Source of the DNA: Pseudomonas grimontii
Lineage (GTDB): Bacteria > Pseudomonadota > Gammaproteobacteria > Pseudomonadales > Pseudomonadaceae
NCBI RefSeq assembly: GCF_007858185.1
Contig: NZ_VFES01000015.1
Span: 1-64,000, forward strand
Reading direction: 5' to 3'
DNA length: 64,000 nucleotides
Shown here in pieces: positions 15,613-25,313 of this stretch. A program made the translations under genes and the position numbers. The first letter of the stretch is position 1. Each line of letters begins with the position of its first letter. The notes under the pieces are model-generated. The model saw nothing but the letters and a program-made list of their open reading frames with translations, did no database searches and had not been told where the DNA came from.

Positions 15613-18222
15613 ATGCCGAACTCTCTCGCCCCTATTGTGCGCAAGCTCTCCAATCGCACCAGCCTGTCGCTGACACGGACGTCGCTGTTCAATTTCATGG
15701 TCTTGCTAGCCCTGGTATTTACAGCGGCCGCGTACTCGCTGGTTTACCTCGCCCATGAGCTGGACCACGCCGAGCAGGAAGAAAGCGCGTTCTACACCCG
15801 TAAAGCGGTGCAATCCCTGGAGAAATCCCTGCGGGTAACCGTCAAGGATTACGCCTTCTGGAGCGATGCCTACAAGCACCTGCACATGCAGGTCGATACC
15901 GATTGGGCCTACACACGCGGCAACGTCGGGCCCACGATGTATGAGGACTTCGGTTTTCAGGGCCTGTTTGTGGTCAACGACGACAACCGCACGGTTTACT
16001 CGGTGATCAAGGGCGAACTGCAAACCATCGATCTCTCGCAGTGGCTCGACCAACCCCTGACCGAGATTATCGAGCAGGCGCGCGCCGGGGCTGAAAACGA
16101 AACACCGGTCACGGCCTTCATCAACGTTCGCGGCAGCCCCGCGCTGGTGGCCGCTGCCGCGATCACGCCCGGCACCGACCCCACGGTCGAGCCCGATGGC
16201 CGGCCGGCCTCGGTGTTGATCTTCGTTGACGTCCTCAACAGCGCCAAACTGACGGCGATCGGCGATGATTTCGGCGTGGGCAAGCTGCACGTCGCCACGC
16301 CCGATGACATCGGCAAGACCCTGGTTTTCCCCCTCGGCGATAACGGCGCCGCCGGTAGCCTGCACTGGGAGCCTGCGCGACCCGGCCTGCGGCTGATGGG
16401 CGTAGGCCTGCCGCTGCTGGGGCTGGCGGCGCTGCTGGTGTGCCTGATGACCTGGGTGATTCTGCGCCGCACCACCGCCGCCGCCCTCGCCCTGGACGCC
16501 AGCCACACCTCACTGCTGGACAGCCAGAATGCCCTGGCCACCAGCGAAGCACGCTTTCGCGATGTGGTGGAGGCGAGTTCCGACTGGGTCTGGGAGATCG
16601 ACGCCGATTGGCGTTTTACCTACCTGTCGGAGCGCTTCGAAAGCGTCACCGGCCTGGCCCGCCAAGCCTGGCTCGGGGCTGCGATGAGCGACCTGCTGGA
16701 CACCGAAGCCGGCCTGCTGTCGCAATGGTTGAGCACCCCGGGCCGGCGCGTGGACATCAGCGTGCAGTGTCGCTATATGGACGCCCAGGGACAGGAACGC
16801 ACCACCCGACTGTCGGCGCGGGAAATGCCCTGCGGCGGTTTTCGTGGTACGGCCACCGATGTGACTGAAGAAGTCGAATCCCGCCGGCGCATCGAATACC
16901 TGTCCCAGCACGACACCCTCACCGGGCTGCCCAACCGCACGCGCCTGCAAGCGTTCCTGGACGGCAAACTCAAGGCCCTGCCCACTGCGGAGCAGCCGCT
17001 GGTGATGCTCAGCCTCGACCTGGACCGGTTCAAGCCGGTCAATGACCTGCTCGGCCACGCTGCGGGTGATCGGGTGCTCAATGAAGTGTCCGGCCGCCTG
17101 GCCGACTGCGTGCGCCATGGTGATCTGGTCGCCCGCGTCGGCGGCGATGAGTTTGTGCTGATCCTCAGCGAAGCCGGCACCCCGGACGAAGTCGAAAGCC
17201 TGTGCAGTCGCTTGATCGAGTCCATCGAGCAGACGATCAAAATCGACGAACAAGAGGTGTTCATCAGTGCCAGTATCGGCATTGCCATGGCCCCCAACGA
17301 CGCCAGCGACGCCACCGAACTGCTGCGTTATGCCGATATTGCGCTGTATGAGGCCAAGGCTGCCGGGCGCAATACCTGGCGCTTTTACTCCGGGGAAATG
17401 AATACGCGGATCATCGAGCGGCGGCGCCTGGAGAGCGATCTGCGCTTCGCGATCAAGCACGCCGAACTGCGCCTGCATTTCCAGCCGCGCTACCGGATTG
17501 CCGATGGGCAGATGGTCGGCGCCGAAGCCCTGGTGCGCTGGCAGCATCCGGTGCGCGGCCTGATCGCGCCGGACACCTTTATTCCGATTGCCGAAGAGTC
17601 GGGGTTGATCCTGTCGCTGAGCGACTGGGTGCTCGAAACCGCGTGTGCATGCGCGGCACAGTGGCCGGACACGCTGTTCGTCTCGGTGAACCTGTCACCC
17701 ACCGAGTTCAAGCGCGGCAACCTGGTGGAGCGCGTGCGCTACGCCCTGGACGCCTCCGGCATCGACCCTGCTCGCCTGGAGCTGGAAATGACCGAAAGCG
17801 TCATGCTCGAGGATGCCGTCGGCGCACTTGAGGTGATGCGCACGCTCAAGCAGCTGGGCATCCGTATTGCCATGGATGACTTCGGCACCGGCTATTCGTC
17901 CCTGAGCTACCTGCGTGCGTTCCCGTTCGATGGTTTGAAAATCGACCGCAGTTTCCTGACCCGACTGGAGGACAGTGCCGACGACAAGGCGATCATCCAG
18001 GCCATCGTGGGCCTGGGTCGCGCCCTCGCGCTGACGGTCACCGCCGAGGGCATTGAAACCGCCGAACACCTGGCCCTGCTCAAGGCGGTGGACTGTGAAG
18101 AGGGCCAAGGCTATTTCCTCAGCCGGCCGCTGGACCTCAATGCCTTCAATAGCCTGCTGGACGTGTATACCGACGGCGTCAGCGGAAAAAATGACTCGGC
18201 GTCTTGCCAAACTGTTTCTTGA
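15613..18222 (+). CDS. CHASE4-PAS-GGDEF-EAL cyclic-di-GMP enzyme
   Basis: The 869-residue membrane protein has a first helix at about 25-45, a periplasmic CHASE4 domain (about 55-200), a second helix near 265-285, a PAS domain (about 315-425), GGDEF (510-514) and EAL (638-640). GGDEF is intact and the inhibitory site RHGD precedes it by five residues, so product inhibition is possible. The EAL part keeps DDFGTGYSSL, KIDRSFL and GQGYFLSRPL, so phosphodiesterase activity is also likely. It should make or degrade cyclic-di-GMP in response to an external signal. Which activity dominates is unknown. Its 3' end overlaps the convergent AraC gene by 44 bp. Confidence 0.92.
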   Translation: MPNSLAPIVRKLSNRTSLSLTRTSLFNFMVLLALVFTAAAYSLVYLAHELDHAEQEESAFYTRKAVQSLEKSLRVTVKDYAFWSDAYKHLHMQVDTDWAYTRGNVGPTMYEDFGFQGLFVVNDDNRTVYSVIKGELQTIDLSQWLDQPLTEIIEQARAGAENETPVTAFINVRGSPALVAAAAITPGTDPTVEPDGRPASVLIFVDVLNSAKLTAIGDDFGVGKLHVATPDDIGKTLVFPLGDNGAAGSLHWEPARPGLRLMGVGLPLLGLAALLVCLMTWVILRRTTAAALALDASHTSLLDSQNALATSEARFRDVVEASSDWVWEIDADWRFTYLSERFESVTGLARQAWLGAAMSDLLDTEAGLLSQWLSTPGRRVDISVQCRYMDAQGQERTTRLSAREMPCGGFRGTATDVTEEVESRRRIEYLSQHDTLTGLPNRTRLQAFLDGKLKALPTAEQPLVMLSLDLDRFKPVNDLLGHAAGDRVLNEVSGRLADCVRHGDLVARVGGDEFVLILSEAGTPDEVESLCSRLIESIEQTIKIDEQEVFISASIGIAMAPNDASDATELLRYADIALYEAKAAGRNTWRFYSGEMNTRIIERRRLESDLRFAIKHAELRLHFQPRYRIADGQMVGAEALVRWQHPVRGLIAPDTFIPIAEESGLILSLSDWVLETACACAAQWPDTLFVSVNLSPTEFKRGNLVERVRYALDASGIDPARLELEMTESVMLEDAVGALEVMRTLKQLGIRIAMDDFGTGYSSLSYLRAFPFDGLKIDRSFLTRLEDSADDKAIIQAIVGLGRALALTVTAEGIETAEHLALLKAVDCEEGQGYFLSRPLDLNAFNSLLDVYTDGVSGKNDSASCQTVS

Positions 18223-18952
18223 ACATGCTGGTAAAGGCGCTTGGGCTTTCGTAGCCCAGCTCCAGGGCCACGTCGATAATCTTCTGACCCACCGCAATGC
18301 GCTCCAATGCCAGCAGCAGCCGCGCCTGCTGGCGCCATTGGCCGAACGTCATGCCGGTTTCCTTGCGGAACAGGCGCTGGATGGTTTTCTGGTCGAGCGC
18401 CAGGCGCTCGCTCCAATCCGCCACGGTGGAGGCGTCGCCCGGATCATCCTGCCACGCCAGGCAGATCTGGTTGATTCGCGGGTCGGCCGGTTGCGGCAGC
18501 GACAGCGGCAAGGCCGGCAACAGCGCGAGTTCGTCGAGGATCAGGTGCATGATCCGTGCATCCCGTGAGTCTTCGGCATACGGCGGTTTCAAACTCACCG
18601 AGGCCTTGATCAGCTCGCTCAGCAGCGGCGAAATACTCACCGCCTTGGTCTCGGTCGGCAGGTTGGGGAAACTGTCGGGGCGTACAAACACGCTGCGCAT
18701 CTTCAGCGCGCCCACACAGCGCAGGGAATGCACATGCCCGCAGGGCATCCAGAAGCCGCGATTGGACGGCACCGTCCATTGGTTGTGCGCCGAATGCACC
18801 ACCATCACGCCTTCGGTGGCGTAGAGTAATTGGTGCTTCTCGTGGCTGTGTTCGGGGATCACCCAGTTTTCCGGATAATCGGTGGCCGAACTGATGACGG
18901 CCCAGGCGCCCTCATCGATCTCCTGCAAAAATTTATCCAGTGATTTGATCAT
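18179..18952 (-). CDS. AraC-family regulator with cupin sensor
   Basis: The protein is 257 residues from ATG 18952 (MIKSLDKF), preceded by AAAGGG; a longer frame upstream lacks a site. The N-terminal cupin (IPEHSHEKHQLLYATEGVMV) is followed by an AraC DNA-binding domain ending ALELGYESPSAFTSMFKKQF. It is divergent from the Fsr-like exporter at 19112, which it probably activates. The effector is unknown. Confidence 0.87.
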   Translation of the reverse strand: MIKSLDKFLQEIDEGAWAVISSATDYPENWVIPEHSHEKHQLLYATEGVMVVHSAHNQWTVPSNRGFWMPCGHVHSLRCVGALKMRSVFVRPDSFPNLPTETKAVSISPLLSELIKASVSLKPPYAEDSRDARIMHLILDELALLPALPLSLPQPADPRINQICLAWQDDPGDASTVADWSERLALDQKTIQRLFRKETGMTFGQWRQQARLLLALERIAVGQKIIDVALELGYESPSAFTSMFKKQFGKTPSHFFR

Positions 18953-19111
18953 TTCGCCCTTTTTACGATGGTTTCCGCCCGAATTACGCGAGACAGGCAT
19001 TTTTGCCGAATCTAGCATAAGCTCCGAAACATTAGCTCCGAAACAAATTGAAATAGGCCGCGAGCTTAAGTACTCGCTGCCCCAGTTCGCTGCCTTGTAT
19101 GGAATGCCTGC

Positions 19112-20323
19112 ATGTCGACCTTGACCGCATCACCTGCCGCTACATCGAGTCCGCCTCAAGTAAGCCCGTTAGTCATGCGTATCCTCGGCGCCTGCGCCCT
19201 GGCGCATCTGATCAACGACCTGATCCAGGCCGTTCTGCCGTCGATCTATCCGATGCTCAAGGCCAATTACGGGCTGAGCTTTACCCAGGTCGGCCTGATC
19301 ACCCTGACCTTCCAACTGACCGCCTCGCTGCTGCAACCCTGGATCGGTTACCACACCGACCGGTATCCCAAGCCGTGGCTGCTGCCGGCGGGCATGGTCT
19401 GCACGCTGGTCGGCATCCTGATGCTGGCGTTTGTCGGCAGCTTCCCGGCGATCCTGCTGGCGGCAGCCCTGGTGGGCGTCGGCTCATCGACCTTCCACCC
19501 GGAAACCTCGCGCGTCGCGCGCCTGGCCTCCGGCGGGCGCTATGGCCTGGCGCAATCGACCTTCCAGGTCGGCGGCAACACCGGCAGCGCGCTGGGGCCG
19601 TTGCTCGCGGCGGCGATCATCATTCCCTATGGCCAGGGCAACATCGCCTGGTTCGGACTGTTTGCCGTGTTCGCGATCCTGGTGCTGTACGGCTTGAGCC
19701 GCTGGTACCGCAACCACCTCAACCTGTTCAAGCTCAAGCAAGGCGGCAAAGCCACCCACGGCTTGTCCAAAGGCCGCGTGACGTTTGCCCTGGTGGTGCT
19801 GGCGGTGCTGGTGTTCTCCAAGTACTTCTACATGACCAGCCTGACCAGCTACTTTACGTTCTACCTGATTGAAAAATTCCACCTGTCGGTATCGAGTTCC
19901 CAGATGTACCTGTTCCTGTTCCTCGGTGCGGTGGCCGTAGGCACCTTCGCGGGTGGACCGATCGGCGACAAGATCGGGCGCAAGAAAGTCATCTGGTTCT
20001 CGATCCTCGGCGCCGCGCCGTTCACCCTGGCCCTGCCCTACGTCGACCTGTTCTGGACCGCCGTGCTCAGCGTGGTGATCGGCTTTATCCTCGCCTCGGC
20101 GTTCTCGGCCATCGTGGTGTTCGCCCAGGAACTGGTGCCCGGAAACGTCGGCATGATCGCCGGGATCTTTTTCGGCCTGATGTTCGGCTTCAGCGGGATT
20201 GGTGCGGCCTTGCTCGGCTTGCTCGCCGACAGCCACGGCATCGAGTACGTCTACACGCTGTGTTCATTCCTGCCGCTGGTGGGGATCCTGACGATACTGC
20301 TGCCGTCGACCAAAGGCGTCTAG
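19112..20323 (+). CDS. MFS exporter, Fsr (fosmidomycin resistance)-like
   Basis: The 403-residue protein has twelve predicted helices. AHLINDLIQAVLPSIYPMLK in helix 1 and GVGSSTFHPETSRVARLASG around helix 4 are signatures of the Fsr group. Fsr exports fosmidomycin and other compounds; the natural cargo here is unknown. It stands divergent from the AraC/cupin gene with about 160 bp between them. Confidence 0.87.
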   Translation: MSTLTASPAATSSPPQVSPLVMRILGACALAHLINDLIQAVLPSIYPMLKANYGLSFTQVGLITLTFQLTASLLQPWIGYHTDRYPKPWLLPAGMVCTLVGILMLAFVGSFPAILLAAALVGVGSSTFHPETSRVARLASGGRYGLAQSTFQVGGNTGSALGPLLAAAIIIPYGQGNIAWFGLFAVFAILVLYGLSRWYRNHLNLFKLKQGGKATHGLSKGRVTFALVVLAVLVFSKYFYMTSLTSYFTFYLIEKFHLSVSSSQMYLFLFLGAVAVGTFAGGPIGDKIGRKKVIWFSILGAAPFTLALPYVDLFWTAVLSVVIGFILASAFSAIVVFAQELVPGNVGMIAGIFFGLMFGFSGIGAALLGLLADSHGIEYVYTLCSFLPLVGILTILLPSTKGV

Positions 20324-20432
20324 ACCGCCGATTATCGGATGGCTGTATGCCATTATCCTTTGTGCTCTGAAAAACCTGCGTGTGCGCTTACAATCCCGGT
20401 CTAAACGCACACCCAGGCAGACCCGGCACGAA

Positions 20433-21608
20433 ATGACGCTCGACCCTCCCACGATTTTGGCACTCACGGTTGCCCTGGCCGCCGCTGCCGCCCTGTACCT
20501 GGCTATCGAATGGCGCAGCGTGCGCGAACCTTCGCTGTTGTTCTGGAGCGCCGGTTTCGCCACCATCACCGTCGGCTCCACCCTGGCCCTGCTGCGCATC
20601 AATGGCTACTTGCTCATCGGCATCTGGTTTGCCAACGGCTTGCTGGTGGCCGCGCACTGCCTGTTTTTGCTCGGTGTCGCACGTTTTACCCATGTGCGCC
20701 TGTCACCGCTGTGGCTGCTGATGCTGGTCGTCTGGCTGGGCATGCTGATGCTCCCGACCGACCTGCCGTGGTCCAAAGCCATGCTGGGCGTGCAGTCGCT
20801 GCTGGTCGCGCTGCCGACCCTGCGCGCCAGTTTCCTGCTGCGCCCCCATGGCCGATCATTGAGCATCGGCGCGGTGCAACTGCGCTATGTGCTGCTGATC
20901 CACGGAGTGTTCTACGTGGCCAAGGCGCTGTCGGTGGTGATCCCCGGCACCTTGATCGACCTCGCCGCGTTCAAGGGCGAGATCATCCAGGTGTCCCTGG
21001 TGGAAGGCGCCATGGCGATCATGCTGATTGCGCTGTCGATGACCGGCTCCGAACGCTACCGCCGCGAGCAGCAGATCGCCCGCCTCGCCGCCCGCGACCC
21101 GCTCACCGCCCTCTACAACCGCCGCGCCCTGGACCTGCGCGCGCCGCGCCTGCTGGCCCAGGTGTCGGTGCAACACCCGGGTGCCCTGCTGCTGATCGAC
21201 ATCGACAACTTCAAGTCGGTCAACGACCTCCACGGCCATACCGCCGGCGACCGCCTGCTGATCGCATTGAGCGAAATGATCCGCGGCGTGGTCCCCCAAG
21301 GCGCATTGGCCGCACGCCTGGGTGGGGACGAATTCGTGATCCTGCTGCACTCGGCCTCGACCGAGCAGATCGTTGAACTGGGCAGCAGCCTGCGCGAACA
21401 GTTTCAGCAACTGGCCGCGCATACCTTCACCACGCCTGCGCCGGTGACCCTGAGCATTGGCGCCAACCTGTTCGACCAACCGCAGGCCAGCCTGGCAGCA
21501 CTGATCGAACAGGGGGACACCACGCTGTATGAGTCCAAGCGTGGCGGACGGGATTGCATCCGGTTGGTGGATCGGACGGGGTCTGGTTCCTACAGCGAAA
21601 GGTCGTAA
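20433..21608 (+). CDS. Membrane diguanylate cyclase (GGDEF)
   Basis: The 391-residue protein has about six N-terminal membrane helices (residues 5-205) and a C-terminal GGDEF domain with an intact GGDEF at 297-301. The RxxD inhibitory site is absent: the five-residue spacing is preceded by VPQG. It should make cyclic-di-GMP without I-site feedback. ATG 20433 is used in place of the in-frame GTG at 20382, because the first helix follows directly. The 3' end overlaps the convergent MAPEG gene by 19 bp. Confidence 0.88.
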   Translation: MTLDPPTILALTVALAAAAALYLAIEWRSVREPSLLFWSAGFATITVGSTLALLRINGYLLIGIWFANGLLVAAHCLFLLGVARFTHVRLSPLWLLMLVVWLGMLMLPTDLPWSKAMLGVQSLLVALPTLRASFLLRPHGRSLSIGAVQLRYVLLIHGVFYVAKALSVVIPGTLIDLAAFKGEIIQVSLVEGAMAIMLIALSMTGSERYRREQQIARLAARDPLTALYNRRALDLRAPRLLAQVSVQHPGALLLIDIDNFKSVNDLHGHTAGDRLLIALSEMIRGVVPQGALAARLGGDEFVILLHSASTEQIVELGSSLREQFQQLAAHTFTTPAPVTLSIGANLFDQPQASLAALIEQGDTTLYESKRGGRDCIRLVDRTGSGSYSERS

Positions 21609-22033
21609 TTGACCGCCACACTGCTCCCCGCCATTACGCCCAGCCCGAACAGGCACGCCACCCCCAGCCCATACGCCAGCGTGCGCCACGGCTGCCATCC
21701 CGCCAGATACATGAGCGTATGGGCCATCCGCGCCAGGGTGAAACCGCCGCACAACCAGGCAGTGGTCGCACCGGCAGTGCCCAACGCCACACACAACCCG
21801 CCGAGCACAAAGAACAGCGGGATATTCTCCAGGTCATTGGCCCAGGCCCTGGCCGCGCGACTCACCTGGGGTAACTCCACGGAACGCGCAGCACGCTTGA
21901 AGACCGCCGCATCCTCACGGTTGGTGAACGCCAGCCCGCGAAGCCGGAAAAATCCCTGATAGCAGGAAATGCCAAACATCTTCAGGCACAGCACCAGTAC
22001 GCACAGGGCGTAGATGTGCAACAGCTCATTCAT
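21590..22033 (-). CDS. MAPEG family membrane protein
   Basis: The 147-residue protein has four predicted helices and the MAPEG block FKRAARSVELPQ with ARAWANDLENIPLFF (residues 45-78). Family members include microsomal glutathione transferases and prostaglandin E synthase; the bacterial role is uncertain, possibly detoxification of lipophilic electrophiles with glutathione. Its ATG overlaps the end of the DUF2834 gene by 8 bp, so the two are co-translated. Confidence 0.85.
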   Translation of the reverse strand: MNELLHIYALCVLVLCLKMFGISCYQGFFRLRGLAFTNREDAAVFKRAARSVELPQVSRAARAWANDLENIPLFFVLGGLCVALGTAGATTAWLCGGFTLARMAHTLMYLAGWQPWRTLAYGLGVACLFGLGVMAGSSVAVNYDLSL

Positions 22034-22331
22034 CCCGAAGTCCCTTCAGCACGATGTAGAGCAACGGCCCGACCGAGACGAACACCGCCGTCAGCAAGAA
22101 GTAAGGCAGCACCGACGCCAGCGACCGCCCCCGCGACCGTGCATCCCGGTACATCCACACACACGCCAGCGCAGCCATCAGGTACAGGTCGATCACCACC
22201 TGCGCGGTGTCCGGGCGCGACATCAACTCCCGTCCGAAGGCCAGCAGTGATTGTTCTGCCGTGAGCAGCGTGAACAGGGTGTACAGCGAAAAGCCCAGCA
22301 GGGCGGCGAGTGGCAGATAAGGTGTGCGCAT
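22026..22331 (-). CDS. DUF2834 membrane protein
   Basis: The 101-residue protein has three hydrophobic helices (about 5-25, 45-62 and 78-97). VVIDLYLMAALACVWMYRDA matches the DUF2834 pattern. The function is unknown. ATG 22331 is chosen over an in-frame start 10 codons upstream because the hydrophobic segment begins here. It is the first gene of a two-gene unit with the MAPEG protein and is divergent from the XRE regulator. Confidence 0.75.
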   Translation of the reverse strand: MRTPYLPLAALLGFSLYTLFTLLTAEQSLLAFGRELMSRPDTAQVVIDLYLMAALACVWMYRDARSRGRSLASVLPYFLLTAVFVSVGPLLYIVLKGLRDE

Positions 22332-22389
22332 GGTCTGTTCCTTGACGTGATCGAGGCCCACCCTAGTGATAAGGTTGCTCCCCTCGCAA

Positions 22390-22404
22390 TGACCTCGGAG
22401 GTCA
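22390..22404. promoter_or_regulatory. Palindrome TGACCTCGGAGGTCA
   Basis: This perfect 6-3-6 palindrome lies 10 bp before the XRE gene, in the divergent region with the DUF2834/MAPEG unit. It is a good candidate for the XRE protein's own operator and also carries the only GGAGG before that ATG. Confidence 0.5.
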
Positions 22405-22414
22405 TAGTCACGCC

Positions 22415-23200
22415 ATGGATAACCCCGCTACTGCCGGCGAACACTTGCGCCAGCTACGCCGACAGGCTGGTCTGAGCCAGCTCGACCTGGCCCTGATCAC
22501 CGGCGTTTCCCAACGCCACCTCAGTTGCCTCGAAACCGGCCGCGCCAAGCCGAGCCCAGGCACCTTGCATCACCTGCTCAGCGCGCTGGAAACACCGCTG
22601 GAGCAATGCAACCGCGTATTCCTCGCCGCCGGTTTCGCGCCCCGCTACACCGCCACCCCGCTGGCCTCCCCGGCCATGACCGCGATTCGCGAGGCGGTCA
22701 GCCATGTCCTGCACGCCAACAATCCGGCCCCGGCGATCCTGCTGGGCAGCCACTGGGAAGTGCTGGCGGCGAATGCCAGTACTGGCGTGCTGTTGGAACT
22801 GGTGGGGGTCACGCCGCCGATGGAAGGCCTGAACCTGCTGACCACCCTGCTGCAGCCCGGAGGCCTGGGCGACCACCTGATCAACGCCGAAGAAATCCGC
22901 ACCCTGGCCTGGCAACGGGCAAGCCGCGAAGCGTTGGGTAACCCCGTATTGGCCGCGTTACTGGCGAGCTTGCCCGCCCCCGCCCACACAACGCCGCCGG
23001 CTGAAATGCCGCCGCTGGTGTTGACCCGCCTGGATTCCAGTCGGGGCGAGCTGAACTTCCTGTCCACTTTCACCACCTTCGGCATGCCCCAGGACATCAC
23101 CCTCACCGCCCTGCGCATCGAACATCTGATTCCCGCTGACGACGCCACCTGGCAGGTGATGCGCGCCGCCTATGGGGAAAATGCCGCACTGGTTTTGTGA
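22415..23200 (+). CDS. XRE regulator with MmyB-like ligand-binding domain
   Basis: The 261-residue protein has an N-terminal Cro/CI helix-turn-helix (GLSQLDLALITGVSQRHLSC, residues 19-38) and a C-terminal MmyB-like LBD (about 105-255). This two-domain plan is common in Pseudomonas regulators placed next to oxidoreductases or transporters. The ligand is unknown. Its likely targets are itself, DUF2834/MAPEG and possibly the amidase that starts 56 bp downstream. Confidence 0.85.
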   Translation: MDNPATAGEHLRQLRRQAGLSQLDLALITGVSQRHLSCLETGRAKPSPGTLHHLLSALETPLEQCNRVFLAAGFAPRYTATPLASPAMTAIREAVSHVLHANNPAPAILLGSHWEVLAANASTGVLLELVGVTPPMEGLNLLTTLLQPGGLGDHLINAEEIRTLAWQRASREALGNPVLAALLASLPAPAHTTPPAEMPPLVLTRLDSSRGELNFLSTFTTFGMPQDITLTALRIEHLIPADDATWQVMRAAYGENAALVL

Positions 23201-23256
23201 AATATCTGTACGTAGACTGCCGCCATACCTCAACTTAAGGCGGCGAAGAAAACGTC

Positions 23257-24963
23257 ATGCAAGTTACCGAAGTCTCCATTGCCCAATTGCGCGCGGCCCT
23301 CGAATCCGGCCAGACCACGGCCGTTGAACTTGTCCAGGCTTACCTCGCGCGGATCGATGCCTACGACGGTCCACAGACCGCTACCGCACTCAACGCCGTC
23401 GTCGTGCGCAACCCCGACGCCCTGAAGGAAGCCGAGGCCTCCGATGCACGCCGGGCCAAGGGCGAAACCTTGGGGCCACTGGATGGCATTCCCTACACCG
23501 CCAAGGACAGCTACCTGGTCAAAGGGCTGACGGCCGCCTCGGGCAGCCCGGCCTTTGCCAGCCTTGTCGCCCAGCGCGATGCGTTCACCATCGAGCGCCT
23601 GCGCGCCGGTGGCGCCATCTGCCTGGGCAAGACCAACATGCCGCCGATGGCCAATGGCGGCATGCAGCGTGGTGTGTATGGCCGCGCGCAAAGCCCGTAT
23701 AACGCCGACTACCTCACCGCGCCATTCGCCTCCGGCTCCTCCAACGGTGCCGGCACAGCCACCGCCGCCAGCTTTGCCGCCTTCGGCCTGGCGGAAGAAA
23801 CCTGGTCCAGCGGCCGTGGCCCGGCGTCCAACAATGGCCTGTGCGCCTACACCCCGTCCCGTGGGGTGATTTCGGTGCGCGGCAACTGGCCGCTGACCCC
23901 GACCATGGACGTGGTGGTGCCCTACGCCCGCACCATGGCCGACCTGCTGGAAGTGCTCGACGTGGTGGTGGCCGACGACCCGGACACCCGTGGCGACCTC
24001 TGGCGCCTGCAGCCGTGGGTACCGATCCCCAGTGTCGCCTCGGTGCGCCCGGCGTCTTACGCTGAACTGGCGGTCAACACTGAAGCCCTGGCCGGCAAGC
24101 GCTTCGGCGTGCCGCGCATGTACATCAATGCCGACCCCGAGGCCGGCAGCAGCGAAAAGCCCGGCATCGGCGGCCCGACCGGGCAGAAGATCAACACCCG
24201 CGCCAGCGTGATCGACTTGTGGCATGCCGCGCGCCAGGCCCTTGAAGCCGCTGGCGCCGAAGTCATCGAGGTGGATTTCCCGCTGGTGTCCAACTGCGAA
24301 GGCGACCGCCCTGGCGCGCCAACCGTGTTTACCCGTGGCCTGGTGTCCAAGGAATTCCTGCACGATGAACTGTGGGAACTGTCGGCCTGGGCCTTCGATG
24401 ATTTCCTGCGCGCCAACAACGATCCGGCCCTGAACCGCCTGGCCGATGTGGACGGGCCGAAGATCTTCCCCCACGACCCCGGCACCTTGCCCAACCGTGA
24501 AGACGACCTGGCTGCCGGCATGGACGAATACGTGCGCATGGCCGAGCGCGGCATCACCCCGTGGAACGAGATCAGCACCGTCCCCGATGGTCTGCGCGGC
24601 CTCGAGCAAACCCGGAGGATCGACCTGGAAGACTGGATGGATAAGCTCGGTCTCGACGCGGTGCTGTTCCCGACCGTGGCCGATGTGGGCCCTGCGGATG
24701 CCGATGTGAACGAAGCCAGTGCGGATATTGCCTGGAGCAACGGCGTGTGGGTGGCCAACGGCAACCTCGCCATCCGCCACCTGGGCGTACCCACTGTTAC
24801 CGTGCCCATGGGCGTGATGGCGGACATCGGCATGCCGGTCGGGCTGACCTTTGCCGGGCGGGCCTACGAGGATTCGGCATTGCTGCGGTTTGCTGCGGCG
24901 TATGAAGCCACCGGCAGCAAACGCCTGATCCCGCCGCGCACGCCGCCACTGACCACACACTAA
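23257..24963 (+). CDS. Amidase-signature family hydrolase
   Basis: The 568-residue enzyme carries an amidase-signature triad: Lys in YTAKDSYL (about residue 88), a cis-Ser in SGSSNGAGTA and the nucleophile Ser in EETWSSGRGPAS. The last element departs from the canonical DTGGSIRIPA (Trp-Ser instead of Gly-Gly), which marks it as a divergent subfamily. It should hydrolyse a small amide such as a urea or acylamide derivative; the substrate is unknown. It may be controlled by the XRE gene upstream. A nested repeat element follows. Confidence 0.82.
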   Translation: MQVTEVSIAQLRAALESGQTTAVELVQAYLARIDAYDGPQTATALNAVVVRNPDALKEAEASDARRAKGETLGPLDGIPYTAKDSYLVKGLTAASGSPAFASLVAQRDAFTIERLRAGGAICLGKTNMPPMANGGMQRGVYGRAQSPYNADYLTAPFASGSSNGAGTATAASFAAFGLAEETWSSGRGPASNNGLCAYTPSRGVISVRGNWPLTPTMDVVVPYARTMADLLEVLDVVVADDPDTRGDLWRLQPWVPIPSVASVRPASYAELAVNTEALAGKRFGVPRMYINADPEAGSSEKPGIGGPTGQKINTRASVIDLWHAARQALEAAGAEVIEVDFPLVSNCEGDRPGAPTVFTRGLVSKEFLHDELWELSAWAFDDFLRANNDPALNRLADVDGPKIFPHDPGTLPNREDDLAAGMDEYVRMAERGITPWNEISTVPDGLRGLEQTRRIDLEDWMDKLGLDAVLFPTVADVGPADADVNEASADIAWSNGVWVANGNLAIRHLGVPTVTVPMGVMADIGMPVGLTFAGRAYEDSALLRFAAAYEATGSKRLIPPRTPPLTTH

Positions 24964-24981
24964 CTGGCGCAATGCAATCCA

Positions 24982-25179
24982 ACTGTGGGAGGGGGCTTAC
25001 TCCCGATGAGCATGGGTATCTACACAACTTGCAGATCCTGACAAATCTCCCTGCCCTATCTGCCGGGGGTTCAGCGTTGAGCCAAAGTTGTGTAGATACC
25101 TATGTCCCGATGAGGGAGTGTCAGTTGATGCATCCGTGGCTGACCCACTGCAATCGGGAGCAAGCCCCCTCCCACAGTT
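24982..25179. repeat. REPIN enclosing a second inverted repeat
   Basis: Outer arms CTGTGGGAGGGGGCTTACTC (left) and GAGCAAGCCCCCTCCCACAG (right) form a REPIN. Inside lies an unrelated perfect 16-bp inverted repeat, GGTATCTACACAACTT (25015-25030) and AAGTTGTGTAGATACC (25085-25100). The two families are nested. The rest of the 350-bp gap 24964-25313 holds only a hairpin at 25209. Confidence 0.85.
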
Positions 25180-25208
25180 CTAACCGCATTTCAAGTCAGG
25201 CCATATAG

Positions 25209-25237
25209 GGCACGGCAATCAGCAGGATTGCCGTGCC
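25209..25237 (-). terminator. Perfect hairpin after the RidA gene
   Basis: GGCACGGCAATC (25209-25220) and its exact complement (25226-25237) form a 12-bp stem around AGCAG. It lies 77 bp beyond the RidA stop on the minus strand, without a T-run. It probably ends or stabilises that transcript. Confidence 0.5.
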
Positions 25238-25313
25238 ATGGCAGCCCGTCGCCGCCAACACGCCATGACGCATATTGAGCAACACCACCACGCCTTGACT
25301 GATCATCGACGGT

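Noticed and set aside
25196..25306. 36-codon frame on the minus strand after the RidA gene
   Set aside because: It spans a perfect hairpin, has no ribosome site and matches no family that I can name.
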